Below, one piece after another: positions 8,833-18,484 of a stretch of 64,000 nucleotides of DNA; position 1 is the first letter of the stretch; each line of letters starts with the position of its first letter. The notes below the pieces were generated by a model. The model was not told the DNA's origin and did no database searches. It worked only from the letters and a program-made list of their open reading frames with translations. The DNA comes from Paenibacillus algicola (GTDB lineage Bacteria > Bacillota > Bacilli > Paenibacillales > Paenibacillaceae): contig NZ_CP040396.1 in assembly GCF_005577435.1 (NCBI RefSeq), forward strand, positions 1,918,501-1,982,500. The letters run 5' to 3'. Both the position numbers and the translations under genes were made by a program.

Positions 8833-9076
8833 AGCAGAGATGAGCTTTGAGGAAGCAATGGAGCAGCTGGAGCTGATTGTCGGCCAGCTGGAGGATGGAG
8901 ACGTGCCTTTGGAGAAAGCCATAGATCTGTACCAGAAGGGAATGAAGCTATCCCAGCTGTGCAGCCAGAAGCTGGAGCAGGTCGAACAAAAAATCGAGAT
9001 GGTCGTGGAGGAAGGCGGAGAGGTTAAGCGCCGTCCGTTCGGCACATCCATGGAGGAGTCGGGTGAGCTTGAATAA
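8822..9076 (+). CDS. xseB: Exodeoxyribonuclease VII small subunit
   Basis: A small helical subunit that wraps the large subunit's coiled coil. The 84-residue protein contains SFEEAMEQLELIVGQLEDGD and LEKAIDLYQKGMKL, the family hallmark. AAGGAGGAGAAGGA inside the xseA end precedes the ATG at 8822; longer in-frame starts lie within xseA and lack a site. It overlaps xseA by 11 and ispA by 14 bases. Confidence 0.95.
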   Translation: MSSEAEMSFEEAMEQLELIVGQLEDGDVPLEKAIDLYQKGMKLSQLCSQKLEQVEQKIEMVVEEGGEVKRRPFGTSMEESGELE

Positions 9077-9974
9077 CCGGTTGACGCTGGAGCAGTATAT
9101 GCAAGAAATCGGGGGCCTGATGAATGATCAGCTGGGCAGCTTCCTGCCATCACAGTGGAGTGTGCCGCAAAGCTTGCAGGAATCCATGTCCTACTCCCTG
9201 ATGGCGGGAGGCAAACGGATGCGGCCGCTGCTTGTGGTCGCCGCCTGCGAGGCAGGCGGCGGGAAGCGGGAGGCTGCGCTTCCGGTAGCCTGCGCAGTTG
9301 AAATGGTGCATACATACTCTTTAATTCATGATGATCTCCCGGCCATGGACGATGATGACTTTCGACGCGGCAAGCCGACGAATCATAAGGTGTTCGGTGA
9401 GGCGGCGGCTATATTGGCCGGGGACGCTCTGCTCACCCATGCATTTTACAGTGTCGTTCAAGCCTCTAGGCAGCACGGGGTCCCTGCTGATGCAGTGCTC
9501 GCTATTGTCGAGGAGCTCTCGGAGTACGCCGGCCCGAGGGGCATGGTCGGAGGTCAGGTGGCTGATATGGAAGGCGAGCAGGGCCTTACGAATCTGGAGC
9601 AGCTGGAGTATATTCACCTCCACAAGACCAGTGATCTGATCATGTTCTCGCTGCTGGCTGGCGGCAGAATCGCTGGTGTGGAGGAGAATGCGCTGCAGGC
9701 ACTGCGAACGTTCGGTCATCATCTGGGGCTGGCTTTTCAAATTCAAGATGACATTCTGGATCTGACCGGAGATGAAGCCAAACTGGGCAAAAAGGTACAA
9801 AGCGACGTCAAGCAGCAGAAGGTTACGTATCCGTACTTTATCGGCCTGGAGGCTTCACAGCAGAAGGTAGAGCAGCTAACTCGGGAAGCGAAGGAAGTTA
9901 TTGAAGGTGCGGGATTAAAGGATGTTCAGCGTCTTTTGGAAATTGCCGATTATCTGATGTCCCGGGACCACTAA
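9063..9974 (+). CDS. ispA: Polyprenyl synthase (farnesyl diphosphate synthase type)
   Basis: Condenses isopentenyl diphosphate with allylic diphosphates to make farnesyl diphosphate for quinones and the undecaprenyl carrier. The 303-residue protein contains GGKRMRP, the first Asp-rich motif DDLPAMDDDDFRRGKPT and the second motif FQIQDDILDLTGD. The start is GTG 9063, with GGAGG six bases upstream inside xseB. It forms an operon with xseA and xseB. dxs, which supplies its precursors, follows behind its own -10 element. Confidence 0.95.
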   Translation: MSLNNRLTLEQYMQEIGGLMNDQLGSFLPSQWSVPQSLQESMSYSLMAGGKRMRPLLVVAACEAGGGKREAALPVACAVEMVHTYSLIHDDLPAMDDDDFRRGKPTNHKVFGEAAAILAGDALLTHAFYSVVQASRQHGVPADAVLAIVEELSEYAGPRGMVGGQVADMEGEQGLTNLEQLEYIHLHKTSDLIMFSLLAGGRIAGVEENALQALRTFGHHLGLAFQIQDDILDLTGDEAKLGKKVQSDVKQQKVTYPYFIGLEASQQKVEQLTREAKEVIEGAGLKDVQRLLEIADYLMSRDH

Positions 9975-10003
9975 GCGCGATGTACATGCAAGCGGTTTTT
10001 TTG

Positions 10004-10012
10004 TGATATAAT
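10004..10012 (+). promoter_or_regulatory. Extended -10 promoter element before dxs
   Basis: TGA-TATAAT (10004-10012) is a consensus extended -10 about 46 bases before the dxs start. No good -35 is visible at the usual distance. A T-run (9996-10002), preceded by a short GC-rich stretch, could also end some upstream transcripts. Confidence 0.5.
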
Positions 10013-10057
10013 GTCTAATGTCTATAAACTTAACCAAGGAAAGCGGGGAGATTCATT

Positions 10058-11965
10058 GTGCTGCTTCCAACAATACAGCAACCGGAGCATTTAAAAACAC
10101 TGTCGGTTGAGGAACTGGTCGAGCTGGCGGCCGAAATCCGCCAGTTTCTAATCGAAAAGCTATCGGTAACCGGCGGACATCTTGCATCGAATCTGGGAGT
10201 GGTGGAGCTCACGCTGGCCTTGCATTATTGCTTTGACAGTCCTTCCGATAAAATGATCTTTGATGTGGGCCATCAGGCTTATGTTCATAAAATATTGACT
10301 GGGCGCAAGGACCAGTTTGACACGCTCCGTAAATACAAGGGGCTGTGCGGCTTCGTCAAGCGCACCGAGAGTGAGCATGACGTTTGGGAAGCGGGCCACA
10401 GCAGCACCTCGCTGTCTGCAGCGATGGGCATGGCGCTCGCTCGTGATTTGAAGGGCGGCAGCAACCGCGTCGTAGCCGTAATCGGGGATGGAGCTTTAAC
10501 CGGCGGCATGGCGTTTGAAGCATTGAACCATATTGGCCATGAGAAGAAGAAGCTGATGGTCATTCTGAATGATAATGAGATGTCGATCGCCCCAAATGTA
10601 GGTGCGATGCACAATTATTTGAGCAAGATTCGCTCAGACCGCCACTACCTTCGAGCGAAGGATGAGGTGGAGAGCCTGCTCAAGCGGATTCCGGCGATCG
10701 GAGATCGTCTCGCCAAGACGGCACAGAACGTAAAGGACAGCCTGAAGTATATGATGGTGCCGGGGATTCTTTTTGAAGAGCTGGGCTTTACTTATCTGGG
10801 ACCCGTAGACGGGCATGATCTGGGCAAGCTGATGGATACACTGCGCCAGGCGGATAATGTGGACGGACCGGTGTTCATTCATGTAATTACGACAAAGGGC
10901 AAGGGATACCATCCTGCAGAGAACGATTCGCATAAATGGCACGGGATCTCTCCTTACAAGATTGAGTCCGGACAGGTATTGAAATCCGTGGGTAATCCGC
11001 AATATACGGATGTGTTCGGCGCGACACTGGTGGAGCTGGGCAAGCAGGATGATCGTATTGTCGCTGTAACTCCGGCCATGCCGGGAGGGTCGGGGCTCAT
11101 TCCTTTCAGCAAGGAATTCCCGGACCGAATGATTGATGTCGGTATCGCAGAGCAGCATGCAGCGACGATGTGCGCGGCCCTGGCTATGGAAGGGATGAAG
11201 CCGGTGTTTGCGGTGTACTCTACCTTTATGCAGCGTGCGTATGATCAGATTGTGCATGATATTTGCCGGCATAACGCCAATGTGATGTTCGCGATTGACC
11301 GGGCCGGCTTTGTCGGTGCCGACGGAGAAACCCATCAAGGGGTATACGATATCGCATTTATGCGTCACATTCCCAACCTTGTCATGATGATGCCGAAGGA
11401 TGAGAATGAGCTTCGTCATATGATGTATACGGCGCTTGAATACAATGATGGCCCGATTGCATACCGTTATCCGCGCCTGAGCGGATTGGGTGTAAGCCTG
11501 GACGAAGAGCTGCGGACGATCCCGATCGGTTCTTGGGAGAAGCTGAGCAGTGGAGAGGGCTGTGCTATTCTGGCGGCAGGACCTATGGTGCAGCTGGCTG
11601 AGACGGCCGCTGATATGCTGAAGCGTGAAGGGGTTCAGGTACAGATCGTAAACGCGCGGTTTATGAAACCGCTGGATACGGGAATGCTGGATCAACTGGC
11701 GACTTCCCACACTGCGATGATCGTGCTGGAGGAAGCTTCTCAAGCAGGCAGTCTTGGCAGCGCCGTGCTGGAGTATTTTGCAGAGCAAGGGGCTTATGAT
11801 GCTGTCGTTTCCCTGATGGGAATTGAGGACCGCTTCATTGAGCACGGCAGTGTCGAGCAGCAGAGGGCAGAGGTAGGCTTAACTGCCGAAGCAGTATGCG
11901 CACGGGTAAGAGAACTGACTGCACCTGCGGTCGGTGCGCGGAACAAGCGCAGTGTCTCATCCTAG
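10058..11965 (+). CDS. dxs: 1-Deoxy-D-xylulose-5-phosphate synthase
   Basis: A thiamine-diphosphate enzyme for the first step of the MEP isoprenoid pathway, joining pyruvate and glyceraldehyde 3-phosphate. The 635-residue protein has [13 protein letters not shown], the TPP motif [15 protein letters not shown] ending in [12 protein letters not shown], and the transketolase pyrimidine domain with [20 protein letters not shown] and [15 protein letters not shown]. The start is GTG 10058 behind a GGGGAG site. The C-terminal tail after about residue 620 is Ala/Arg-rich and not conserved. tlyA follows 22 bases later. Confidence 0.97.
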   Translation: MLLPTIQQPEHLKTLSVEELVELAAEIRQFLIEKLSVTGGHLASNLGVVELTLALHYCFDSPSDKMIFDVGHQAYVHKILTGRKDQFDTLRKYKGLCGFVKRTESEHDVWEAGHSSTSLSAAMGMALARDLKGGSNRVVAVIGDGALTGGMAFEALNHIGHEKKKLMVILNDNEMSIAPNVGAMHNYLSKIRSDRHYLRAKDEVESLLKRIPAIGDRLAKTAQNVKDSLKYMMVPGILFEELGFTYLGPVDGHDLGKLMDTLRQADNVDGPVFIHVITTKGKGYHPAENDSHKWHGISPYKIESGQVLKSVGNPQYTDVFGATLVELGKQDDRIVAVTPAMPGGSGLIPFSKEFPDRMIDVGIAEQHAATMCAALAMEGMKPVFAVYSTFMQRAYDQIVHDICRHNANVMFAIDRAGFVGADGETHQGVYDIAFMRHIPNLVMMMPKDENELRHMMYTALEYNDGPIAYRYPRLSGLGVSLDEELRTIPIGSWEKLSSGEGCAILAAGPMVQLAETAADMLKREGVQVQIVNARFMKPLDTGMLDQLATSHTAMIVLEEASQAGSLGSAVLEYFAEQGAYDAVVSLMGIEDRFIEHGSVEQQRAEVGLTAEAVCARVRELTAPAVGARNKRSVSS

Positions 11966-11987
11966 TATCAGAGCTTAGGAGCATAGC

Positions 11988-12863
11988 ATGGATTCCATAC
12001 AAAAAGAACGCATTGATCTTTTGCTCGTAGAGCAGGGGTTTTATGACAGCCGGGAGAAGGCGAAGGCCGCCATTATGGCCGGCCTCGTCTATGCCGGAAC
12101 AGAACGGATCGAGAAAGCGGGAATGAAAATTCCCCGCTCGGCCGAGATTCGGGTAAAGGGTGCACTGCACCCTTATGTAAGCCGTGGGGGACTTAAGCTG
12201 GAGAAGGCTATTCGGACCTTCGGACTGGATCTAAAAGGAGTAAGCATGCTGGACATCGGATCTTCTACCGGCGGCTTTACAGACTGCGCGCTTCAGCATG
12301 GAGCTTCGTACGTCTATGCCATTGATGTCGGGTACAATCAGCTGGACTGGTCGCTGCGCAATGACGATCGTGTCCAGGTGATGGAACGGACGAATTTTCG
12401 CTATATGACGCCAGAAGAGCTGAAGGGTCCGAGTCCTGATTTTGCGAGCATTGATGTATCGTTTATCTCACTTAAGCTCATCCTGCCCGTCCTGAAGGTG
12501 TTAATTGGTAAGCCGGGAGATGTCGCTGCGCTGATCAAGCCCCAGTTCGAGGCCGGACGGGAGAAGGTGGGCAAATCCGGTGTGGTCCGGGATCCCAAGG
12601 TTCACCGGGAGGTGCTTCAAGAGGTGCTCGGATTTGCAGCACAGCTTGGCTTCAGCCTCAAGGGACTTACTTTTTCGCCCATTACCGGCGGTGAAGGAAA
12701 TATTGAATTTCTGGCGCATTGGGCAGTGACTGCCGATGAGCCGGGCCTGCTGACGGAAGCACCGGAGCAAGAGAAGGAACATATTCCTGAGGCTCTGAGC
12801 AAGCTGATCGAGGATACGGTCAAACAGGCGGCTCATACATTCACGGGAAACTCATCGAAATGA
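11988..12863 (+). CDS. TlyA-family rRNA 2'-O-methyltransferase (YqxC)
   Basis: An S4-domain protein with an FtsJ/RrmJ-type methyltransferase domain. TlyA proteins methylate ribose of cytidines in 16S and 23S rRNA; older annotation calls them hemolysins. The S4 RNA-binding part covers about residues 5-65 (RIDLLLVEQGFYDSREKAKA). The SAM-binding motif is LDIGSSTGGFTDCALQHGA (about 88-106), followed by SIDVSFISLKLILP. AGGAGC precedes the ATG at 11988. The position between dxs and argR matches B. subtilis yqxC. A hairpin overlaps the stop codon. Confidence 0.93.
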   Translation: MDSIQKERIDLLLVEQGFYDSREKAKAAIMAGLVYAGTERIEKAGMKIPRSAEIRVKGALHPYVSRGGLKLEKAIRTFGLDLKGVSMLDIGSSTGGFTDCALQHGASYVYAIDVGYNQLDWSLRNDDRVQVMERTNFRYMTPEELKGPSPDFASIDVSFISLKLILPVLKVLIGKPGDVAALIKPQFEAGREKVGKSGVVRDPKVHREVLQEVLGFAAQLGFSLKGLTFSPITGGEGNIEFLAHWAVTADEPGLLTEAPEQEKEHIPEALSKLIEDTVKQAAHTFTGNSSK

Positions 12864-12875
12864 TGGGTTTCTTTT
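12847..12875 (+). terminator. Hairpin overlapping the tlyA stop
   Basis: GAAACTCATC (12847-12856) pairs with GATGGGTTTC (12862-12871) with one G-U pair, and TTTT follows. The stem includes the last tlyA codons. It may attenuate transcription into the next genes. Confidence 0.5.
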
Positions 12876-12936
12876 GTTGAAATAAAGGAGTTCACTTTTT
12901 CATTCACGAATTACACCTCTTGAGGTGAAACCAAAA

Positions 12937-13419
12937 ATGCATGAAAACATCGACAGGGTGCTCATGGTGGTTTTGGCGGTTATGGCAGCAGGAGTCGTGC
13001 TGTGGCGGTTGAATCGGTGGCTGACGTCTCCGCAAACGGCCGTCTTTACGACGGTGCCTATTCACAAACAGATTGAGGATCATCCGGCGCTTGAGCTGCT
13101 TCTGCAGGAGGGTTATGAGGTTATAGGCGGAAAGGTAAAGATCAATCTTTCTTTTCAGATCGGGGCACAGGAGGTGTATAGCCGCCTGTTCGTGGATTAT
13201 GTAGCCTCCGATGAGGAGGGGCAGCTTTACCTGGTCAAGCTCTCGCGCGAGCGAATGGCGATGGACTGGAGCGGGGCTTCAGTAAGGGACCGGCTTATGC
13301 CGGTGCTGCTGATGTACCCGGACTGTGCCGGACTCCTCTATGTCGATGATCAGCAGGGAACGGTTCGGAAAGTAACGATGGAGTGGACAGATGAAATGTG
13401 GAGCAAGAATCATTATTAA
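12937..13419 (+). CDS. Membrane-anchored protein of unknown function
   Basis: A 160-residue protein that I cannot assign to a named family. It has one N-terminal membrane span (about residues 8-27), then a soluble domain of about 130 residues. The segment from SRLFVDYVAS to QLYLVKLSRERM, followed by GASVRDRLMPVLLMYP and GLLYVDD, loosely recalls the core of PD-(D/E)XK nuclease-like folds; the acidic residue before the Lys is replaced by Val, so activity is doubtful. That comparison is speculative. ATG 12937 follows TTGAGGTGA with eight bases between. It lies between tlyA and argR. Confidence 0.75.
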   Translation: MHENIDRVLMVVLAVMAAGVVLWRLNRWLTSPQTAVFTTVPIHKQIEDHPALELLLQEGYEVIGGKVKINLSFQIGAQEVYSRLFVDYVASDEEGQLYLVKLSRERMAMDWSGASVRDRLMPVLLMYPDCAGLLYVDDQQGTVRKVTMEWTDEMWSKNHY

Positions 13420-13446
13420 GGGGCAAGCTCAGGAGGGTCTGGTAAC

Positions 13447-13896
13447 ATGAAGGGACAACGCCATATCAAAATCCGGGACATTATTACTCATCAGGAGATC
13501 GAGACGCAGGATGAGCTGGTTGAAGCACTGCGCGACGCAGGCTTTCAGGTCACACAGGCGACGGTATCAAGGGATATCAAGGAGCTGCTGCTGATCAAGG
13601 TCCCGATGGATGACGGACGATACAAATATTCCATGCCGACGGACCAAAGGTATAATCCCGTGCAGAAGCTAAAGCGGGCCTTGGTAGACAATTTTGTGCA
13701 TATTGACAGAACGGGTAACCTGGTTGTCATGAAATGCTTGCCAGGGACGGCAAATTCCGTCGCGGTGCTGCTTGACAACATGGAATGGTCACATATTATG
13801 GGAACGATATGCGGCGATGACACGATACTCATGATCTGCCGGACCGAAGAAGACAGCGAGACCGTCGTCACGCAAATCATGGGGTATATTTCCTGA
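13447..13896 (+). CDS. argR: Arginine repressor ArgR/AhrC
   Basis: A transcription regulator of arginine metabolism that binds arginine as a hexamer. The 149-residue protein has an N-terminal winged helix (about 1-70, with [20 protein letters not shown]) and a C-terminal oligomerisation domain carrying [14 protein letters not shown], where the GDD motif contacts arginine. AGGAGGGTCTGGTAAC precedes the ATG at 13447. As in B. subtilis, the gene sits just before recN and away from arginine biosynthesis genes. Confidence 0.96.
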   Translation: MKGQRHIKIRDIITHQEIETQDELVEALRDAGFQVTQATVSRDIKELLLIKVPMDDGRYKYSMPTDQRYNPVQKLKRALVDNFVHIDRTGNLVVMKCLPGTANSVAVLLDNMEWSHIMGTICGDDTILMICRTEEDSETVVTQIMGYIS

Positions 13897-13927
13897 TTAT
13901 CATATTCCAGCGTGGAGGTGCTTCATT

Positions 13928-15670
13928 ATGCTAGCAACCTTATCGATCCGCAACTTGGCTGTTGTTGAATCGGTGGATGTACAGTTTTTTCCGGGCTTTC
14001 ATGTACTGACGGGTGAAACGGGAGCGGGAAAATCCATTATTATTGATGCGCTTGGACTTGCGGCGGGCGGGCGGGGTTCTGCAGATCTGGTCCGTTACGG
14101 CTGTGACAAATCAGAAATTGAAGCCTTATTCGACCTCACGCCGCAGCATCCGGTATGGGAAACCTTGGAGAGGCTGGGGATTGAGGGGCATCCGGAGGAG
14201 CATTTGCTCATTCGCAGGGAGCTGACCGCCCAAGGGAAAAGCACATCCCGCATTAATGGCCAGCTGGTGAATCTCAGCATGCTTCGGGAGGTTGGAGAGC
14301 AGCTTATCAACATTCACGGGCAGCATGAGCATCAGAGCCTGCTGCGCCCGGATCGTCATCTCAGCCTGCTGGACACCTACGGAAGCTCTGTCATTGGTCC
14401 GCTGAAGCAGCGATACCAGGAGCAATACAGCTCTTATCTCCGAGTGGATAAAGAGCTTAACGAGCTGCTGGAGACCAGCCAGAAGGCGTATCAAATGCTG
14501 GATATGTATCGTTATCAGCTGGAAGAGATCGCTGCCGCCAAGCTTCGCACCGGTGAGGATGAAGAGCTCGGTGAGGAGCGCTTGAAGCTGTCACATAGCG
14601 AGAAGATGATGGACTCGGTCAGCGGTGCTTACGATATTCTGTTCGGCGCGAGCGGTCTAGAGTCCATTAGCCGGGCCTTGAACCGGGTGGAGGATGTAGC
14701 GGGCTACGATGAGAAGGAATTAAAGCCTATTCTGGAGCAGCTGCAATCCGCCTACTATCAGCTGGAGGATGCAGTATTCCAGCTACGTGACTACCGCGAT
14801 GGGATTGAGTTCAATCCCGATCGTCTCAGTGAGATTGATGACCGCTTGAACACCATATCCAGTCTTCGCCGGAAATACGGGGATAATGTAGAGCAGATTC
14901 TGGAATACTACAAGAACATTGAGAAGGAAAGTAATCTTCTGGAGAACAAGGATGAGCATCTGGAGAAGCTGCGGGAAGAGCGGGAGATTTTGCTTCAACA
15001 GCTGCTGGGGACTGCAGAAGAGCTGTCCAAGGCTCGCCGTAACATGGCAGCCAGCCTTGCCGTTCAGGTGGAGCATGAGCTAAAGGATCTTCAAATGGAG
15101 AGAACTTCACTGGAGGTAAAGATCGAGCTGCAGCTGGATCCTTCCGGCGGCGTCGAATATGGTGGCCAAAAAATCCGCCTAAGCCGGCATGGAATAGACA
15201 GCGTGGAATTTCTCATCTCTCCAAACCCCGGCGAGCCGCTGCGGCCGTTGGCCAAAATTGCTTCCGGCGGCGAAATGTCCCGGATCATGCTGGCTATGAA
15301 GAGTATTTTTGCAAGACATGACCAGATTCCGGTGCTGATCTTTGATGAGGTAGACACGGGAGTGAGCGGACGCGCAGCCCAGTCTATTGCCGAGAAGCTG
15401 TTTATCCTGGCGAGAAGCTGTCAGGTATTCTCCATCACCCATCTGCCGCAGGTGGCGTGCATGGCAGATCATCAATACTTGATCGAGAAAAGACTGGATG
15501 AAGGAAGAACGATGACGCAGGTGGAGCCACTGCAGGAGAAGGGACGGGTGGAAGAGCTCGCCCGGATGCTGGGTGGCGTGGAAATCACTAAAAAAACACT
15601 TCATCATGCCCAGGAAATGCTGAATTTGGCGAAGGCGCAAAAAGCTTCCCGGCAGCCTGCGGGTCAATGA
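13928..15670 (+). CDS. recN: DNA repair protein RecN
   Basis: An SMC-like ATPase acting early in double-strand-break repair. The 580-residue protein begins with the N-terminal ATPase half, with Walker A GETGAGKSI (about residues 34-42). It continues with a long coiled-coil middle (about 150-380) and the C-terminal half with ASGGEMSRIMLAMKS, Walker B VLIFDEVDTGVSGR and the D-loop. The SITHLPQVACMADHQY segment is characteristic. GTGGAGGTG precedes the ATG at 13928. spoIVB follows after about 100 bases. Confidence 0.97.
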   Translation: MLATLSIRNLAVVESVDVQFFPGFHVLTGETGAGKSIIIDALGLAAGGRGSADLVRYGCDKSEIEALFDLTPQHPVWETLERLGIEGHPEEHLLIRRELTAQGKSTSRINGQLVNLSMLREVGEQLINIHGQHEHQSLLRPDRHLSLLDTYGSSVIGPLKQRYQEQYSSYLRVDKELNELLETSQKAYQMLDMYRYQLEEIAAAKLRTGEDEELGEERLKLSHSEKMMDSVSGAYDILFGASGLESISRALNRVEDVAGYDEKELKPILEQLQSAYYQLEDAVFQLRDYRDGIEFNPDRLSEIDDRLNTISSLRRKYGDNVEQILEYYKNIEKESNLLENKDEHLEKLREEREILLQQLLGTAEELSKARRNMAASLAVQVEHELKDLQMERTSLEVKIELQLDPSGGVEYGGQKIRLSRHGIDSVEFLISPNPGEPLRPLAKIASGGEMSRIMLAMKSIFARHDQIPVLIFDEVDTGVSGRAAQSIAEKLFILARSCQVFSITHLPQVACMADHQYLIEKRLDEGRTMTQVEPLQEKGRVEELARMLGGVEITKKTLHHAQEMLNLAKAQKASRQPAGQ

Positions 15671-15772
15671 TTGACAGTTATAAAAGGGTGGGGGCAAGGT
15701 TAACTTAAAGGTACGCAATTGGCGACCAACCTTTTCGTCAAGCGAAAGAAGAAAAAGGGAGCGTGACAGCCA

Positions 15773-17107
15773 TTGAACCCCAACCTCAAGAGAAAGCTGC
15801 TCGGAATGCTGATGGCCTTCTTTCTTTGCTTTGTTGCCGCTGCTGAGCCTGTTCAATCCTTCTCCAGGCTGCCGGATCATATTTCCATGTTCAGCGGACA
15901 GCAAGGAAAGCTGCAGCTGGCAATGCCTGTACAGGCGGTGGCCTCTGTGGATCGGCCGGAAGTCGTTCAGGTTAACGGCTCCTTTCATCATGCCCAGCAG
16001 GTTTCTTTGCGCAATCCGATTCAGCTGACCTCACAGCAGGCCGGGAGCGCCCAGGTTAAACTGAAATTATTTGGTACCATTCCTCTCAAGACCGTGAACG
16101 TCGATGTCATGCCCGAACTTAAAGTAGTTCCCGGCGGACAGACGATTGGCGTGAAGGTCAAATCTGCCGGCATTCTCGTTGTCGGACATCATCTGGTTCA
16201 TGGGGGCAGTGGCGGGAAAGCTTCTCCGGGAGAAAGCGCCGGCTTGAAGCTGGGTGATCTGCTGACATCCATGAACGGTGTGCCCCTGGATAATGTCACC
16301 AAAGTGGCTGCCATTGTGGACCAGGCGGGAAAAGCCAACAAGCCGCTGAACATTATTTTTAAGCGTGACGGCCATGAAATGCGAACGAAGCTGTCTCCTG
16401 CTTTTGACGAACAGGATCAGACCTGGCGCCTGGGCCTGTACATTCGGGATTCTGCAGCGGGTGTCGGGACATTAACCTTTTACGCGCCTCATCAGAAGGT
16501 GTATGGAGCCTTGGGACATGTCATTACCGATATGAATACCCAGACCCCGATTGAGGTCGGAAGCGGTGAGATTCTTCAGTCCAACGTTACTTCCATCTCG
16601 CGCAGCGAAGAGGGAGAGCCGGGTGAGAAACGTGCGCATTTCTTGAAGGACAGCCGTGTGCTGGGTGATGTACAGAGAAATACACCGTTTGGCATCTTTG
16701 GCAAGATGAAGGATAAGCCGGAACACAGTCTTTATCCTGAACCCATTCCGGTGGGATTATCCGGTGAGGTGAAAGTGGGACCTGCCGAAATTCTTACCGT
16801 TGTAGAGGGCCAGCAGGTGGAAAGGTTCAACGTAGAAATCATTCATGTATCCAAGCAGGACGCGCCGGCTACCAAAGGGATGGTGCTCCGGATTACAGAT
16901 CCGCGGCTGATTAAGAAAACGGGCGGGATTGTGCAGGGGATGAGCGGCAGTCCGATTGTCCAGAATGGCAAGCTCATCGGTGCCGTGACGCATGTATTCG
17001 TCAACGATCCGAAATCCGGCTACGGCTGCTTTATCGAATGGATGCTTCAGGACTCCGGAGTGCTTCCGGCGAAACCTGACAGACCCAAAAATCTTAAGGC
17101 GAGCTAA
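15773..17107 (+). CDS. spoIVB: SpoIVB signalling serine peptidase
   Basis: A forespore-made peptidase (family S55) secreted into the intermembrane space, where it triggers pro-sigma-K processing by cleaving SpoIVFA. The 444-residue protein has an N-terminal membrane anchor (about 8-22), a PDZ domain (about 120-200, with SAGLKLGDLLTSMNG) and the peptidase domain with GALGHVITD and the catalytic serine in GMSGSPIV (about residue 393). The start is TTG 15773, preceded by AAAGGGAG. No confident forespore promoter was found in the gap after recN. A terminator overlaps its stop. Confidence 0.93.
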   Translation: MNPNLKRKLLGMLMAFFLCFVAAAEPVQSFSRLPDHISMFSGQQGKLQLAMPVQAVASVDRPEVVQVNGSFHHAQQVSLRNPIQLTSQQAGSAQVKLKLFGTIPLKTVNVDVMPELKVVPGGQTIGVKVKSAGILVVGHHLVHGGSGGKASPGESAGLKLGDLLTSMNGVPLDNVTKVAAIVDQAGKANKPLNIIFKRDGHEMRTKLSPAFDEQDQTWRLGLYIRDSAAGVGTLTFYAPHQKVYGALGHVITDMNTQTPIEVGSGEILQSNVTSISRSEEGEPGEKRAHFLKDSRVLGDVQRNTPFGIFGKMKDKPEHSLYPEPIPVGLSGEVKVGPAEILTVVEGQQVERFNVEIIHVSKQDAPATKGMVLRITDPRLIKKTGGIVQGMSGSPIVQNGKLIGAVTHVFVNDPKSGYGCFIEWMLQDSGVLPAKPDRPKNLKAS

Positions 17108-17123
17108 CGCCTTAAGATTTTTT
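17089..17123 (+). terminator. Strong terminator of spoIVB
   Basis: AAATCTTAAGGC (17089-17100) and GCCTTAAGATTT (17109-17120) form a perfect 12-bp stem with an 8-base loop and T-run. The stem includes the end of the spoIVB coding sequence. A-residues upstream make it nearly symmetrical. It isolates spo0A transcription from spoIVB. Confidence 0.85.
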
Positions 17124-17207
17124 GTCGATTGCAGGCGAATTAGAGGGTAAATTGAAATAAAATATTAATTATAAATCAGGAATTGAAAAAAATAAAGAAA
17201 AATAATT

Positions 17208-17244
17208 TTCGACAGAAGGAATTTAAACCCCGTTGTCGAAATCC
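17208..17244 (+). promoter_or_regulatory. spo0A promoter region: sigma-H site with two 0A boxes
   Basis: Two copies of the Spo0A box TGTCGAA are present in opposite orientation: TTCGACA (reverse complement) at 17208-17214 and TGTCGAA at 17234-17240. GAAGGAATT (17215-17223) fits the sigma-H -35 consensus RnAGGAwWW. GTCGAAA (17235-17241), 11 bases on, nearly fits the -10 RnnGAAT. The forward 0A box therefore overlaps the -10. This matches the autoregulated sigma-H promoter known for B. subtilis spo0A. The surrounding sequence is very AT-rich. Confidence 0.78.
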
Positions 17245-17300
17245 TTATCAAGATAATTTGGACATGAATAATCCAGGTGATCATAAAGGAGGAGCATCAA

Positions 17301-18110
17301 TTGCAAAAGATCGAAGTGTTACTGGCTGATGATAACCGCGAGTTTACAAATTTGTTAGGGGAGTATATTTCGGAACAACCAGATATGGTGGTCAGCGGTA
17401 TTGCGTATAACGGCGACGAGGTACTAAGCATGATCCAGCAGACCGGCAAGGTGCCGGATGTACTTATTTTGGATATTATTATGCCTCATCTGGACGGATT
17501 GGGCGTGCTGGAGCGGCTTCGGGAGATGAACCTTTCTCCGCAGCCGAAGGTCATTATGCTGACGGCATTCGGCCAAGAGAATATTACGCAGCGTGCTGTC
17601 CAGCTGGGCGCATCTTATTATATTCTGAAGCCTTTTGACATGGAAGTACTGGCCAGTCGAATCCGCCAGCTGGTTGGAGTATCCGGAAGCCTGGCAGGCT
17701 CCTCTTCTTTTGCTGCCTCTACATCCAAGGCCAATGTGGTTCCTATGGGCAAGGGCAAGAATCTGGATGCTAACATTACGTCCATTATTCATGAAATCGG
17801 AGTTCCAGCGCATATTAAAGGCTATCAATATTTGCGTGAAGCCATTACAATGGTGTACAACAACATTGAAATTTTGGGTGCCATCACCAAGACGCTGTAT
17901 CCAGCGATCGCAGAGAAATTCAAGACCACGCCTTCACGCGTCGAGCGTGCTATCCGCCACGCGATTGAAGTAGCCTGGACCCGCGGCAATATTGACAGCA
18001 TCAGCCATCTATTCGGTTATACGATTAACATCAGCAAATCCAAGCCAACCAACAGCGAATTCATAGCCATGGTGGCGGACAAGCTGAGAATTGAGCATAA
18101 GGTGTCTTGA
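17301..18110 (+). CDS. spo0A: Sporulation master response regulator Spo0A
   Basis: Phosphorelay-activated transcription factor that commits cells to sporulation. The 269-residue protein has a receiver domain (acidic DD at 10-11, phospho-acceptor Asp about 58 in [12 protein letters not shown], conserved Thr and Lys in VIMLTAFG and YYILKPFD). A variable linker (about 125-150) leads to the DNA-binding effector domain with [19 protein letters not shown], the recognition helix for TGTCGAA boxes. The start is TTG 17301 with AAAGGAGG eight bases upstream; a GTG at 17277 is rejected because that site lies after it. It stands alone behind its own promoter. Confidence 0.98.
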   Translation: MQKIEVLLADDNREFTNLLGEYISEQPDMVVSGIAYNGDEVLSMIQQTGKVPDVLILDIIMPHLDGLGVLERLREMNLSPQPKVIMLTAFGQENITQRAVQLGASYYILKPFDMEVLASRIRQLVGVSGSLAGSSSFAASTSKANVVPMGKGKNLDANITSIIHEIGVPAHIKGYQYLREAITMVYNNIEILGAITKTLYPAIAEKFKTTPSRVERAIRHAIEVAWTRGNIDSISHLFGYTINISKSKPTNSEFIAMVADKLRIEHKVS

Positions 18111-18235
18111 AAGGGTTAGGGGCAGTGAGCTGACACACTTAAGGTGTGGATCATACGTCATTTCTTGTAGATGGGGAGCGAGGAGCTTACCGCACAGGAG
18201 GTGGCGTATTTCATTCTAACGGAGGGGACGAAAAC

Positions 18236-18448
18236 ATGAATAAGGAAACGAATGAATCGCGGCTTGGCCGCTATCAGGAGCTGCTGACTCAAGGAAAGCT
18301 GACCGAGGAGGCTGCCGCATGGATACTGACATTGATCCAGGAGCTGGATGCATTGGAGGAGCAGAACTATAAGCTGCGCAAAGCGGCGCTAAGGGCGTCC
18401 CGGCAAGACGTGATGTCCACAAGGCTAAAAGAAGCGCTATACGAGTAA
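18236..18448 (+). CDS. Small conserved-looking protein of unknown function
   Basis: A 70-residue soluble, helix-prone protein starting MNKETNESRLGRYQELLTQG with two amphipathic helices separated by EEAAAWILTLIQELD. I do not recognise the family. GGAGGGG lies eight bases before the ATG at 18236, and a terminator follows. The in-frame start at 18146 has no good site. Its location 125 bases after spo0A suggests possible co-expression, but no function can be read from the sequence. Confidence 0.65.
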   Translation: MNKETNESRLGRYQELLTQGKLTEEAAAWILTLIQELDALEEQNYKLRKAALRASRQDVMSTRLKEALYE

Positions 18449-18484
18449 AGTGAGCGATCCTAAGGTATAAGGTCGATAGAGCAC

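Noticed and set aside
10634..11845. 403-codon open frame on the minus strand opposite dxs
   Set aside because: It is fully antisense to a well-supported gene and has no ribosome site or recognisable motif.
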